A stretch of DNA of 64,000 nucleotides, taken from Gracilinema caldarium DSM 7334 (GTDB taxonomy: Bacteria; Spirochaetota; Spirochaetia; Treponematales; Breznakiellaceae). The translations under genes and the position numbers were made by a program. Numbering within the stretch: the first letter of the stretch is position 1; each line of letters opens with the position of its first letter. The DNA lies in assembly GCF_000219725.1 (NCBI RefSeq), contig NC_015732.1:124001-188000 (forward strand), read 5' to 3'. Positions 1-8,351 of this stretch are shown one piece after another. The notes below the pieces were generated by a model that did not search any database, was not told the DNA's origin, and saw nothing but the letters and a program-made list of their open reading frames with translations.

Positions 1-1259
1 ATGATTGAATCGTTATTTGTGTACAGCTCAAATAGCCGCTTGACTAACTCAACGGGCTTGGGATATGTGAAAACCGCCTTTTCATTAAACAGCTTCTTCA
101 AATCCTGACTTGCCTTTTGGGAGTGTCCTACATCTTGATGCTTCCATATTGTCATCGGGGTTATACCTTGTTTAACTTCTGATAGAAACCTTTTTATCCT
201 TGGCACACCATTTCCATCATCACCAAAATAAATTCTATTGTCTTTTAGAAATTCTGCAAAACGTGTTTTATTAAGTCTCCAACTATAGCCGCTCGGAGGC
301 ATAACTCTGCGACCAGATGGTGTTACAATTTCATATATATTATTTTGAATAGCTGGTCCTACCGACAAGTCAGCAGAAGCCCAGTTCCCGCGAGGGTCAT
401 TATCTGGATTTGAATAGCGGTTATCTGCTTCTTCACTTCGCGGTAATCCATTACAAATCAGATTATTAAAATCTTTAGCGTAACAGATGATGTAATCATG
501 GCTTTCTGAAAAGTGCTTTTTTAAATTTACAGGTGAAAAAGCACGTTCCCAAATAACACTCGCGACAAAATTACTTTCACCGAAAACCTCATCGCACATC
601 TTCCTTAATTGTGCAACCTCATTGTCATCAATACTAATAAAGATAACCCCATCAGGCGTAAGTAGATTCCTCGCCAGCACCAACCGTGGATACATCATAC
701 TGCACCAGTCGGAATGAAAGCGTCCGTTGCTTTCAGTATTGCGAAACAGGCGGTCGCCGTCCTCGTCGTACATGCCCGCTTCTTCCTCGTAGTCTTCTCG
801 GCTTTTTGCAAAATCATCACGGTAAATAAAATCGTTGCCTGTGTTATAAGGCGGGTCGATATATATCATCTTCACCTTGCCAAGATAGCTCTCCTGCAAA
901 AGTTTTAATACATCAAGGTTGTCGCCCTCTATGTAAAGGTTCTCGGTGGTGTCCCAGTCGCGGCTGCCGCTGCTGCAATAGGGCTTTCCCGTACTGTCTG
1001 CACCGGTAGGAGTAGTTTCATCCTTAACAATAGGGCGAAGCGTCTTGCGGATAGGTCTGCCTGCCTCGGCAATGGCGGCGCGCTTGCCCACCCAGGTAAA
1101 CTCATAGGCTTCGTCTTTGAATATTTCCTCGCCCACATAGGAGCGCAAAAGGTCTACATTCACCTTGCCCTCGGCAACCACGCCGGGGAACAGCTCTGCA
1201 AGCTTCTTGCGGTTTTCGGCGGTAAGGTTCGGGGTCTCAAATTTCATTTTATCCATCAT
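1..1259 (-). CDS. Site-specific adenine DNA methyltransferase (Mod-type), C-terminus beyond window edge
   Basis: The frame is open from position 1259 to the window edge, giving about 419 N-terminal residues. A DPPYN motif (methyltransferase motif IV) lies near residue 135, and near residues 402-419 there is a KPVELVKRLFEL segment that in this family directly precedes the SAM-binding FxGxG motif, which would lie outside the window. The IV-before-I order is that of beta-class N6-adenine methyltransferases, as in type III Mod subunits. ATG at 1259 overlaps the TGA of the upstream DUF4391 gene by four bases (ATGA), so translation is probably coupled; a second ATG follows at 1256. Presumed role: protective or epigenetic methylation in a restriction/defence cluster with the two genes upstream. 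Whether a restriction (Res) subunit follows cannot be seen. Confidence 0.88.
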   Translation of the reverse strand, partial: MMDKMKFETPNLTAENRKKLAELFPGVVAEGKVNVDLLRSYVGEEIFKDEAYEFTWVGKRAAIAEAGRPIRKTLRPIVKDETTPTGADSTGKPYCSSGSRDWDTTENLYIEGDNLDVLKLLQESYLGKVKMIYIDPPYNTGNDFIYRDDFAKSREDYEEEAGMYDEDGDRLFRNTESNGRFHSDWCSMMYPRLVLARNLLTPDGVIFISIDDNEVAQLRKMCDEVFGESNFVASVIWERAFSPVNLKKHFSESHDYIICYAKDFNNLICNGLPRSEEADNRYSNPDNDPRGNWASADLSVGPAIQNNIYEIVTPSGRRVMPPSGYSWRLNKTRFAEFLKDNRIYFGDDGNGVPRIKRFLSEVKQGITPMTIWKHQDVGHSQKASQDLKKLFNEKAVFTYPKPVELVKRLFELYTNNDSI

Positions 1260-1867
1260 CTTAATTCCTCCAGTTCTTTTCTTAGCCGTTTCAACTCGCT
1301 GTTTAGTTCAACCTGCCTATTAAACTGTTTCTCCCGCAGGACTTTCTTTTCTAACGCGGCGATATCACGTTCGAGTTTCTGTCGCTGTTTATCTCTTTCA
1401 ACTGCCTTGGCGATGTCATCCTCGGCGTCGAGCCGGCCGCCCGCAATCTGCCGCGCCAGATTCTCATACACGGCATCCAGATTCAACCCCTCAAATTTCA
1501 GCGTGAATCCCTCAAGCGTAAACCAGTCCGTGCTGTAGAATGTGCCGGAGGCTTCCATCCACGCCTGCGCCTCGCCTTCAAAGGTCAGTAGAAACAGAAT
1601 CTTGTACGGTATCGCCTTAGCTATGGCGGGCAGGATGCGCTTGTCCAAAGCCTTTTGCCTGAGGGCGATCTCGAAAATTTGAATTTCCTCGACTTTCTCC
1701 CCGGCGGCTACGCTCATGGTGCTGTCGGCCAGTTTGTTCCGCCAGACCACCGACTCTATCTGGTCTTTTATCATATCCTTTACCGAGGCAGTCAATGTGG
1801 CGTTGGCGTAAAGCTTCTCTTTTGCCACACGGCGGTTTACCTCGGTGGAACGGGGTAATCCCAGCAT
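1256..1867 (-). CDS. DUF4391 family protein
   Basis: 203 residues. The sequence begins MLGLPRSTEVN and has an acidic/aromatic central part (WMEASGTFYSTDWF near residues 105-120), followed by a long basic-acidic coiled coil from about residue 145 to the end. This resembles DUF4391 proteins, which are commonly encoded between an SNF2-type helicase and a Mod-type methyltransferase, exactly the arrangement here. Biochemical function is unknown to me; a bridging or specificity role is inference from position and the coiled coil. It starts 4 bases after the helicase stop and overlaps the methyltransferase start by 4 bases, so the three genes form one translationally coupled unit. Confidence 0.75.
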   Translation of the reverse strand: MLGLPRSTEVNRRVAKEKLYANATLTASVKDMIKDQIESVVWRNKLADSTMSVAAGEKVEEIQIFEIALRQKALDKRILPAIAKAIPYKILFLLTFEGEAQAWMEASGTFYSTDWFTLEGFTLKFEGLNLDAVYENLARQIAGGRLDAEDDIAKAVERDKQRQKLERDIAALEKKVLREKQFNRQVELNSELKRLRKELEELR

Positions 1868-1871
1868 ATGA

Positions 1872-4800
1872 TTACCTCACTACAATAAAACAGACTAACT
1901 CGAAGTCTTCCAATCCGTCAATGCGGGTATCAAGAGCGGTCGTACCGCCCGGACTGAACAGGCTGTCAATATCGCTTTCCGCTTTTACTTCCACGATAGA
2001 GTTGATCGCATCAGTCAAGAGTGAAGAAACTCTTCGCATATCCCGTCCGTCCTTTGTTTCGGCGTTGAACTCACGGCAAACGTCCATAACAGGGGTGCTT
2101 CTGCCTTTGCACAACAAGCGGATCTTATCGAGCAGTTCTTTAGGCGAAAGGTGGTTGCAAACGACTTCGCCATCCGCTCCTATGTATACCATATAAAATG
2201 GGTGTAGGCGGTTTTGCTTATCGATGTTTACGCTGTTGTTGCGGTTCTTGAGAATGAACACGACGCCCGGGGGACAGTCCTTGGAAGCCGGCACTACGGC
2301 GTGAAGCCCGAATGGTACGGTGTCCATATCCCCGTGGGTCTTTACATATTCAAGAAGGTCGAGCCGGAATTCATTCAGCCCCAAATCCATAATCGAAATA
2401 CCCGACTGCATATCTTCAATATTCACGACCTCTTCCTGAAGCCGTTTGAGTTGTGCCTTGCGGTATTCGAGGTCGCCCTTTTCTTCTTCATTTATTAGGT
2501 CGTCATCGCCTGTGGCGGTCATTATCGAAATGCGCATCCTTGTTTCGACTCGCCCTTTCAGAGAAAGATACTCGTCCAAATCCACATCCGGCCAAAAATT
2601 CACAAGCTGAATAACGGCGTTCCTACTTCCAATACGGTCAATACGTCCAAATCGCTGAATGATACGGACGGGGTTCCAATGGATATCGTAGTTGACACAG
2701 TAATCGCAGTCCTGAAGGTTCTGCCCTTCCGAAATACAATCCGTCGCTATAAGTACGGAGATGTCGTTCCGATTGTTCGGCATCAGCAAGTCTTTGCCTT
2801 TGGAAATCGGTGAGAAAAGGGTTAAAACTTCGTTCATCGAGGCACGCTGCCCCTTAATCGTTGTCTTACCCTCAACACTTCCCGTGACCATTGCAGAGTC
2901 AAGTCCAAAACGGGTCTGCACAAAGGTACTCACGTGAGTGTAAAGGTATTCAGCGGTATCGGAAAAGGCAGTAAAAATTAGGATTTTGCGGTTACCCTCG
3001 TTGATTGGTTTTGTTATTTTTTCCTGAATCAGGCTGAAAAGAGTCTGTAGTTTTGTATCATGTTCCGGTGTAATGTCATCTAGTAATATTTTGAGCAATT
3101 CCAGCGTTTCGGCGTCCTCCGCAATCCTGTCCCGCCAAGTCTTATAGTCCATATCGGCAAGGTCAATCTTAATACTATGTTCTGCAGCAAAGTAATCTGT
3201 GTTACGGTCGTCGTCATCAAAGTCCGCTTCGTCGCCTGCTAACTCACGACCGTTGATAACTGAACTGCCTCCAGCAATGAAAGCGTCAATTTCGGCGATA
3301 GTGTTGTCAATAAGTTTCTTTACACGTCCGACTGTGAGCCGGAAGGACTCAACTGAGCTTTCAAGCCGTTTGAGAAGGTTGATGCTCATCAGTCTGCGGA
3401 TACCCATTTCGCGGCCGACACGGTTGATGTTTCGGGAGGTATCCACATACTTGTTAAGCTTGCTTGGAAATATGAAGTCTGTAGGTATGTACACCGAAAG
3501 GTTCAATCTCATAAGCTGTTCGTAAATGTCGTTGTAATTTATCGCACTCGGCAAATCTGTCATGCGTGGCCGCAGTGAAATGGGTTTTAAACGTTCGGGG
3601 AAAGAGCCTATCTCGTCCATGTTGTAATACTTTTCTATGTGCTTTCGGGAACGTGCAATGGTTACGCTGTCAAGAACTTTAAAGAAGTCAAAGTCGAGGG
3701 CTTTAAGAAGCGCATCTGTAGTTCGTTTGCCTTCCTCCAACTTGTTCCACTGGTTAAACACCTTCTGGGCATTACGGAAAATCTCATCGATAAATCGTTT
3801 CGTTCCCAGACGATCATTGATAAGACTTGGGTTTCCCTCATAGGCGAGTTCAAGTTGATTTCGCAAGTCAATGAAGTGGTTGTTTACTGGTGTAGCCGAC
3901 AGCATGAGAACCTTCGTCTTTACACCTGCACAGATAACGCGGTTCATAAGACGAAGGTAGCGGTTCTCGCGGCGGTCTTCGCCATAGACCTCTCCGCCGT
4001 TTCTAAAGTTGTGTGACTCGTCGATGACCACAAGGTCGTAGTTGCCCCAGTTCAGCCTATCAAGGTCAAGCCCGTTTGATGTGCCTCTATCCCTCGAAAG
4101 GTCAGTGTGAAAAAGCACATCATAACGAAGGCGGTCGGAGGCTATGGGGTTGTTGATATAATTGTCCTTGAATGTATTCCAGTTGTCAGACAGCTTTTTA
4201 GGGCAAAGCACAAGCACGGAGCGATTGCGGTTTTCATAATATTTAATGACAGCAAGGGCGGTGAATGTTTTCCCTAAGCCGACACTGTCCGCAAGAATGC
4301 AACCATTAAATGTTTCTAGTTTATTGATAATAGCCAAAGCGGCGTCTTTCTGGAAAGTGTACAGCATGCTCCAGATTTTGCTCTCTTTAAATCCGGTCGC
4401 CTCGTTTGGCAGAACATCCTCTGAAATATCTTCCAGGAATTCATTAAATATGTTATAAATCGCAACAAAGTAAATAAATTCAGGCGCATTTTCGTTGTAT
4501 GCTGCTGTTATTCCATCAATAACCTGTTCGGTTACGTCCTGCATCAGGTTCTTATCGTTCCAAATCTGCTCAAACATTCGAATATATTCATTCGATACAG
4601 GAGTAAATAGTTTGGTTACTGGATTGATGATATTGTTGCCCCGTTCACAACCTAAATCGGCAGTCGTGAATCCATTTAATGGCATATAGGTAATGGGTTC
4701 CGATCCTATAATGTTAATAAAACTGGAAATGTTCCCGCCAGTCAGATTCGAGCGGAATTGTACTTTCTTGCGAATCCACTCGGCGCATTCACGAGCAATG

Positions 4801-5105
4801 GCCTTCTGAGTCAATTCATTACGAAGTTTCACTTCGAACTCTGTACCATAGATAGAACGCTCGCGATTAAGGCGGGGTATGTAAAATTCCCGCTTTTCTT
4901 TAGGGGCTTTTTCTCGTAAAAATGTAGGGGAAGTAAAGATAAAGCGCAGTTCTGCGATATCATCAAGCTGCTTCTTGAGTGCCTGGTAGGCATAGATGGA
5001 AAAACAGGACGATGCTATGGACAGCTTATCACCCTTTTTTATTGTGACCACTAAATCATCTTTAATTGTTTTGCTAATATTATCGAACATTTCTGGCATT
5101 TGCAT
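1872..5105 (-). CDS. SNF2-family helicase/translocase of a restriction or defence cluster
   Basis: 1077 residues. Walker A (SVGLGKT) near residue 272, motif II DESH near 362, motif III LSATPV near 402, and a C-terminal helicase domain with ATDCISEGQNLQ and QRFGRIDRIGS (motifs V and VI) near 790-825. The first ~100 residues (SIASSCFSIYAYQALKKQL) look like the PLD-like module often found at the N-terminus of such helicases, but I see no HKD catalytic motif. Start ATG at 5105 has an AAAGGAG site 8 bases upstream. It is the first gene of a helicase-DUF4391-methyltransferase operon. Expected role: ATP-driven translocation on DNA, probably in restriction-type defence. The precise system name cannot be fixed from this partial locus. 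Confidence 0.88.
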   Translation of the reverse strand: MQMPEMFDNISKTIKDDLVVTIKKGDKLSIASSCFSIYAYQALKKQLDDIAELRFIFTSPTFLREKAPKEKREFYIPRLNRERSIYGTEFEVKLRNELTQKAIARECAEWIRKKVQFRSNLTGGNISSFINIIGSEPITYMPLNGFTTADLGCERGNNIINPVTKLFTPVSNEYIRMFEQIWNDKNLMQDVTEQVIDGITAAYNENAPEFIYFVAIYNIFNEFLEDISEDVLPNEATGFKESKIWSMLYTFQKDAALAIINKLETFNGCILADSVGLGKTFTALAVIKYYENRNRSVLVLCPKKLSDNWNTFKDNYINNPIASDRLRYDVLFHTDLSRDRGTSNGLDLDRLNWGNYDLVVIDESHNFRNGGEVYGEDRRENRYLRLMNRVICAGVKTKVLMLSATPVNNHFIDLRNQLELAYEGNPSLINDRLGTKRFIDEIFRNAQKVFNQWNKLEEGKRTTDALLKALDFDFFKVLDSVTIARSRKHIEKYYNMDEIGSFPERLKPISLRPRMTDLPSAINYNDIYEQLMRLNLSVYIPTDFIFPSKLNKYVDTSRNINRVGREMGIRRLMSINLLKRLESSVESFRLTVGRVKKLIDNTIAEIDAFIAGGSSVINGRELAGDEADFDDDDRNTDYFAAEHSIKIDLADMDYKTWRDRIAEDAETLELLKILLDDITPEHDTKLQTLFSLIQEKITKPINEGNRKILIFTAFSDTAEYLYTHVSTFVQTRFGLDSAMVTGSVEGKTTIKGQRASMNEVLTLFSPISKGKDLLMPNNRNDISVLIATDCISEGQNLQDCDYCVNYDIHWNPVRIIQRFGRIDRIGSRNAVIQLVNFWPDVDLDEYLSLKGRVETRMRISIMTATGDDDLINEEEKGDLEYRKAQLKRLQEEVVNIEDMQSGISIMDLGLNEFRLDLLEYVKTHGDMDTVPFGLHAVVPASKDCPPGVVFILKNRNNSVNIDKQNRLHPFYMVYIGADGEVVCNHLSPKELLDKIRLLCKGRSTPVMDVCREFNAETKDGRDMRRVSSLLTDAINSIVEVKAESDIDSLFSPGGTTALDTRIDGLEDFELVCFIVVR

Positions 5106-5486
5106 AATGAATGCTCCTTTGTAGAACCTTTATTTTTATATTTAATCATGCGTTTATATAAGAGATTTTATATTTATACCTCGTTCTTGCATGGAATATC
5201 CTTTTAAATAGTCTATACATTATCGTAAAATAGTAAGCGAGGGGGTATATTAAACTTATTATTCTACTCACAGGTCCGATATTTGGATTTTTCACTATTT
5301 ATAGTTTTGATCAAATAGTGTATCCTTAAATTATTATGTAAAGGTATCTGATACGATCTAATCAATATAGTTTATATTTGCAATAACTAAACTATCTTTG
5401 TTATCAGGAAGTTTTGCTTTTCCTGATTGTAAATCTAAAAAAAAATCGTCCTCCTCTTTCATCTATGTTACTCAAAAAGTATAAGG
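5106..5486. other. AT-rich intergenic region upstream of helicase operon
   Basis: About 380 bases without a convincing gene. The part next to 5105 must hold the promoter of the helicase operon and contains its AAAGGAG site; no clear -35/-10 pair stands out in the AT-rich background. I see no tRNA, repeat array or transposon end. Confidence 0.6.
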
Positions 5487-5681
5487 TTATTTTTTAATAA
5501 AAGGATAACCTTCTATATAGACACGATCTTCTTCATGGTTATAACCAATTCTTTTATTAATCCATACCTCTTCATTTGGATTACAAGAGATACTTACCGG
5601 TGATGCTTTAATTCTATACTTAAAAACAAAACGTTGTATCTCATCTTTCCTTACATTAATTTTAATTGGAACTATTGTCAT
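5487..5681 (-). CDS. Small protein of unknown function (64 aa)
   Basis: A longer frame opens at 5765, but a strong GGAGGT site at 5686-5691 lies five bases before an ATG at 5681, so the 64-residue form beginning MTIVPIKINV is preferred. The protein is mixed charge, predicted beta-rich (alternating KINVRKDEIQ, VSISCNPNEEVW, RVYIEGYP), and has no signal peptide or membrane segment. I do not recognise a family. It is isolated between AT-rich spacers in an accessory region, so it may be a passenger of the defence cluster. The good ribosome site is the main support for it being real. Confidence 0.55.
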   Translation of the reverse strand: MTIVPIKINVRKDEIQRFVFKYRIKASPVSISCNPNEEVWINKRIGYNHEEDRVYIEGYPFIKK

Positions 5682-6035
5682 ATTTACCTCCATATTACAC
5701 AAGGTAAACCCTTTTTTGGTGATAAACATAAGAGTCCGGGAATAGAGAGAAATAGGGTAAACCAAGTTTCCATGGTAAACATCTTATGCAATCAGCAAAT
5801 TTATGATAATTTATGATTAACAAATTTGCAATTAAATATTCATTAAACATTTATCTTGCAACTGGGCTCTTTTGCCATCCTATTCAAGGACTTTAAGTTA
5901 GGCATCGTTCGTGTCATTTTATATCCTTCCCGGGCATCACCATCCGGTTTATCAATAATCGGCCGTTACAATGGTTTTTACCTTGATTTTCATCAATATA
6001 TAGACATATTTACCCCTTAAAATGACAATTATAAG
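5682..6035. other. AT-rich intergenic region with an inverted repeat
   Basis: About 350 bases between the small gene and the promoter of the ATPase gene, with no credible coding region. It holds one perfect 8-base inverted repeat, GCAAATTT at 5795-5802 and AAATTTGC at 5822-5829, flanking a near-direct repeat of TATGAT; in such AT-rich DNA this may be chance. Nothing else recognised. Confidence 0.45.
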
Positions 6036-6064
6036 TGGAAAATAAAGGTTATTTTAGCTATACT
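6036..6064 (+). promoter_or_regulatory. Candidate leaderless promoter of the AAA+/DUF4143 gene
   Basis: TGGAAA at 6036-6041, a 17-base spacer and TATACT at 6059-6064. The predicted start of transcription falls on or next to the ATG at 6072, and no Shine-Dalgarno sequence precedes the ATG. Confidence 0.55.
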
Positions 6065-6071
6065 TTATAAC

Positions 6072-7448
6072 ATGAAACGGTATGCGTTGGATGATTTACG
6101 AATATGGAAAGAAGCTCCCAACAGAAAGCCCTTAATCCTGCGGGGAGCACGACAGGTAGGCAAAACGGAGTTGGTCAGGATCTTTGCCCGTGAATGTTTT
6201 GAATCCTTTATTGAAATCAATTTTGATGAACATCCCAGCAAGAGCACATTTTTTGAGGAAGAAGACATCAGAATTGTATGCAAATACATCGAGATTGATG
6301 CGGGTATAAAACTTGTACCTGGCAAGACATTGCTATTTTTGGATGAGATCCAGTCCGTTCCGCAGGTTCTTGCACGGCTCCGTTACTTTTATGAGCGCAT
6401 GCCGGAGCTTCATGTTATCTGTGCAGGGTCACTTCTGGATTTTACATTGGCAGACCATGAAATCGCTATGCCCGTGGGTAGAATGGAGTTTATGTTTCTG
6501 GGGCCGATGACTTTTGGTGAGTTCCTTCATGCACGCGAACAGGTGAGCATTGAGGAATACCTTGCGGGGTATCACATTGGTCAGGATATTCCTTTAGCTC
6601 TGCATAAAAAAATTCTTGGATTATTACGTGAGTATCTATTAATTGGTGGTATGCCAGGAGTAGTTAAGCGATATATCGAGTCAGGTTTGGATTTTGAATC
6701 TGCGGCCCGGGAACAACAGGGAATTTTGCAAACATTTTATGCTGATTTTGGCAAATATAAGCGAAGGATAAATGTTCCCTTTATACAAGACCTTTTCAGG
6801 AAAGTTCCGCTCAACATAGGTAAAACAATAAAATTTAGTTCCCTTAATCCGGACGTAAGGTCGGTTGTTGTTCGGGAAGGATTAGAATATTTAGAAAAGG
6901 CCCGGATTATCTACCGGGTTTTTCATGCCGATGCCAACGGAATACCCCTTGGGGCTGAGCTTAATCACAATTATTTTAAACTGCTCTTTTTGGATGTAGG
7001 ACTTGTTTCGTCCCTGCTCGGTTTGCGTTTGACCGATTTAAGACCTGATACGGATTATACACTGGTGCATTCCGGCTTAATTGCAGAGCAGTTTGTAGGT
7101 CAGCATGTATTGTATAGCCCAAAGCGCTGGATGGAGCCAGCACTTTATTATTGGAACAGACCGATTCGCGGATCAAGCTCGGAGGTGGACTATCTTATAC
7201 AGTGCGGAACCCGGGTGGTTCCGGTTGAGGTGAAGGCCGGTAAGACAGGCAGATTAAAGTCTTTGCAAATGTTTGTACTGGAAAAAAGGCCCTCTCTGGC
7301 CCTCCGTTTTAACAGCGATGCTCCTTCGGTGATTCATACGACGACAAGTGTTGCAGGCAGGGAGCCCCAAGATTTCTCCTTGCTTTCCCTCCCACTCTAT
7401 CTAGCAGAACAGACCCAGCGTCTTCTTGATGAGTATTTTGAGGGGTAG
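6072..7448 (+). CDS. AAA+ ATPase with DUF4143 domain
   Basis: 458 residues. An N-terminal AAA_14-type ATPase has Walker A GARQVGKTE (residues 25-33) and Walker B LLFLDEIQ (about 87-94). The C-terminal DUF4143 part ends with a PD-(D/E)XK-like signature, SEVDYLIQCG and VPVEVKAGK (about residues 372-395). This family is widespread, often in multiple mobile copies, and its function is unknown; a link to nucleic-acid transactions is inference from the nuclease-like motif. Length is typical, so the gene looks intact. It stands alone between spacers, has its own promoter, and no ribosome binding site, implying a leaderless message. Family assignment is secure, role is not. Confidence 0.9.
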   Translation: MKRYALDDLRIWKEAPNRKPLILRGARQVGKTELVRIFARECFESFIEINFDEHPSKSTFFEEEDIRIVCKYIEIDAGIKLVPGKTLLFLDEIQSVPQVLARLRYFYERMPELHVICAGSLLDFTLADHEIAMPVGRMEFMFLGPMTFGEFLHAREQVSIEEYLAGYHIGQDIPLALHKKILGLLREYLLIGGMPGVVKRYIESGLDFESAAREQQGILQTFYADFGKYKRRINVPFIQDLFRKVPLNIGKTIKFSSLNPDVRSVVVREGLEYLEKARIIYRVFHADANGIPLGAELNHNYFKLLFLDVGLVSSLLGLRLTDLRPDTDYTLVHSGLIAEQFVGQHVLYSPKRWMEPALYYWNRPIRGSSSEVDYLIQCGTRVVPVEVKAGKTGRLKSLQMFVLEKRPSLALRFNSDAPSVIHTTTSVAGREPQDFSLLSLPLYLAEQTQRLLDEYFEG

Positions 7449-7533
7449 GAGGAAACGGAAGGGGCAGAGCGAAGCGACAGCATAAAATGTGATAACAGGA
7501 ATTGTCAGGTTGAATTGGTTGTTGGGCGAATTC

Positions 7534-7929
7534 TTAATTCCAATCTTCAATTTTGATTCCATCTACTCTGATGAATTCATTTGTATTATTTGTAACAAGG
7601 ATTAATTTCTTAGCTATTGCCTGTGCCGCTATTTGCATATCATATGGACCTATTAGCTTCCCTTCTTTCTTTAATTTTGATCTTATTCTCCCAAATTCTT
7701 TTGCATCTTCATCATCAAAATCCAATATTTTAAAAGGTGCTAAAAACTCAACTAAAGAAATATGGTTTTTTTCAATGTTTTGACTATTAAAAACTCCAAA
7801 ATACAATTCAGCAACTGTAATACTTGATATATATAAATTCTGGTTAATTACTTGATGTAAATGATCTAATACCTGTTTCGGTTTTTTGTTCTTTATAAAA
7901 ATGCAAATATTTGTATCGAGTAGATACAT
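7534..7929 (-). CDS. vapC: VapC-type PIN-domain toxin ribonuclease
   Basis: 131 residues forming a complete PIN domain. The expected acidic metal ligands are visible: D5 in LLDTN, E41 in VAELYFG, D97 in GPYDMQIAA, followed by the conserved TNNTNEF near residues 113-119. VapC proteins are Mg-dependent endoribonucleases, typically cutting tRNA or rRNA, inhibited by a co-encoded VapB. The start ATG shares one base with the stop of vapB (TAATG), so translation is coupled. No truncation or missing catalytic residue is seen, so the toxin is probably active. The specific RNA target cannot be read from sequence. Confidence 0.92.
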   Translation of the reverse strand: MYLLDTNICIFIKNKKPKQVLDHLHQVINQNLYISSITVAELYFGVFNSQNIEKNHISLVEFLAPFKILDFDDEDAKEFGRIRSKLKKEGKLIGPYDMQIAAQAIAKKLILVTNNTNEFIRVDGIKIEDWN

Positions 7930-8159
7930 TATAAACCATCTCTTTCTTGCATAGCTGGTTGTTCTCTTCCATCAGCCATAAAGTCTTCTGTGAATCCATT
8001 TAAACCTTCAAGAAAAGTCTCCCAAACACGATCTTTGGGGAATAGAATCACAGCCTCTCCAACCTTCTGGATAAGAACATCATTACCTTTGAAGTTATAT
8101 TCTTTCGGTAGTCTTACTGCCTGACTACGGCCATTCTGGAATAGTTTAGCGGTTTGCAT
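7929..8159 (-). CDS. vapB: VapB-type antitoxin (AbrB/SpoVT fold)
   Basis: 76 residues. The N-terminal half (TAKLFQNGRSQAVRLPKEY ending near residue 21, then DVLIQKVGEAVILFPK) is the standard swapped-hairpin AbrB DNA-binding domain of VapB. The C-terminal half is acidic and aromatic and would wrap the toxin. The start at 8159 has a strong AAGGAGGAAC ribosome site. As in other vapBC loci, VapB is expected to repress its own promoter together with VapC; a perfect palindrome over the -10 element is the likely operator. Confidence 0.92.
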   Translation of the reverse strand: MQTAKLFQNGRSQAVRLPKEYNFKGNDVLIQKVGEAVILFPKDRVWETFLEGLNGFTEDFMADGREQPAMQERDGL

Positions 8160-8176
8160 GTGTTCCTCCTTCCTTT

Positions 8177-8206
8177 AGTATATATCTTGATATATACCTC
8201 CGTCAA
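8177..8206 (-). promoter_or_regulatory. vapBC promoter with palindromic operator
   Basis: On the minus strand: TTGACG (-35, 8201-8206), an 18-base spacer and TATACT (-10, 8177-8182). A perfect inverted repeat, GTATATATC-tt-GATATATAC on the plus strand (8178-8197), covers the -10 box and most of the spacer. Binding of a dimeric VapB there would block RNA polymerase, matching the autoregulation known for vapBC operons. Confidence 0.75.
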
Positions 8207-8315
8207 GCAATTTTATAATTTCTGAGGTGATTTTTATTTGTTCATTCCCTCCCCGAGGGTCCGTTTAACATCATACTTATTATACCCCCCCCTATAATCG
8301 CCCCCTCCCTTCATC

Positions 8316-8344
8316 TTGCCCTGGCAAGAAAAGCGTTTTACAAT
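8316..8344 (+). promoter_or_regulatory. Candidate leaderless promoter of the TG-VWA-PP2C-kinase operon
   Basis: TTGCCC at 8316-8321, a 17-base spacer and TACAAT at 8339-8344. The predicted transcription start is at 8350-8352, that is at the ATG (8352). No ribosome binding site precedes this ATG. The TTG of the -35 box could be mistaken for a start codon of a 12-residue longer protein. Confidence 0.5.
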
Positions 8345-8351
8345 ATGTTAT

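Noticed and set aside
5671-5686. Match to ATTGTCATATTTA of the sugar operator
   Set aside because: Lies across the start codon of the small gene (Met-Thr-Ile) and lacks the other half-site; taken as chance.
5795-5829. 8-base inverted repeat in AT-rich spacer
   Set aside because: Could arise by chance in AT-rich DNA; no adjacent gene makes it a clear operator or terminator.
8316-8351. TTG start giving a 12-residue longer transglutaminase-like protein
   Set aside because: The TTG forms the -35 box of a well-spaced promoter and the ATG at 8352 gives a normal N-terminus.
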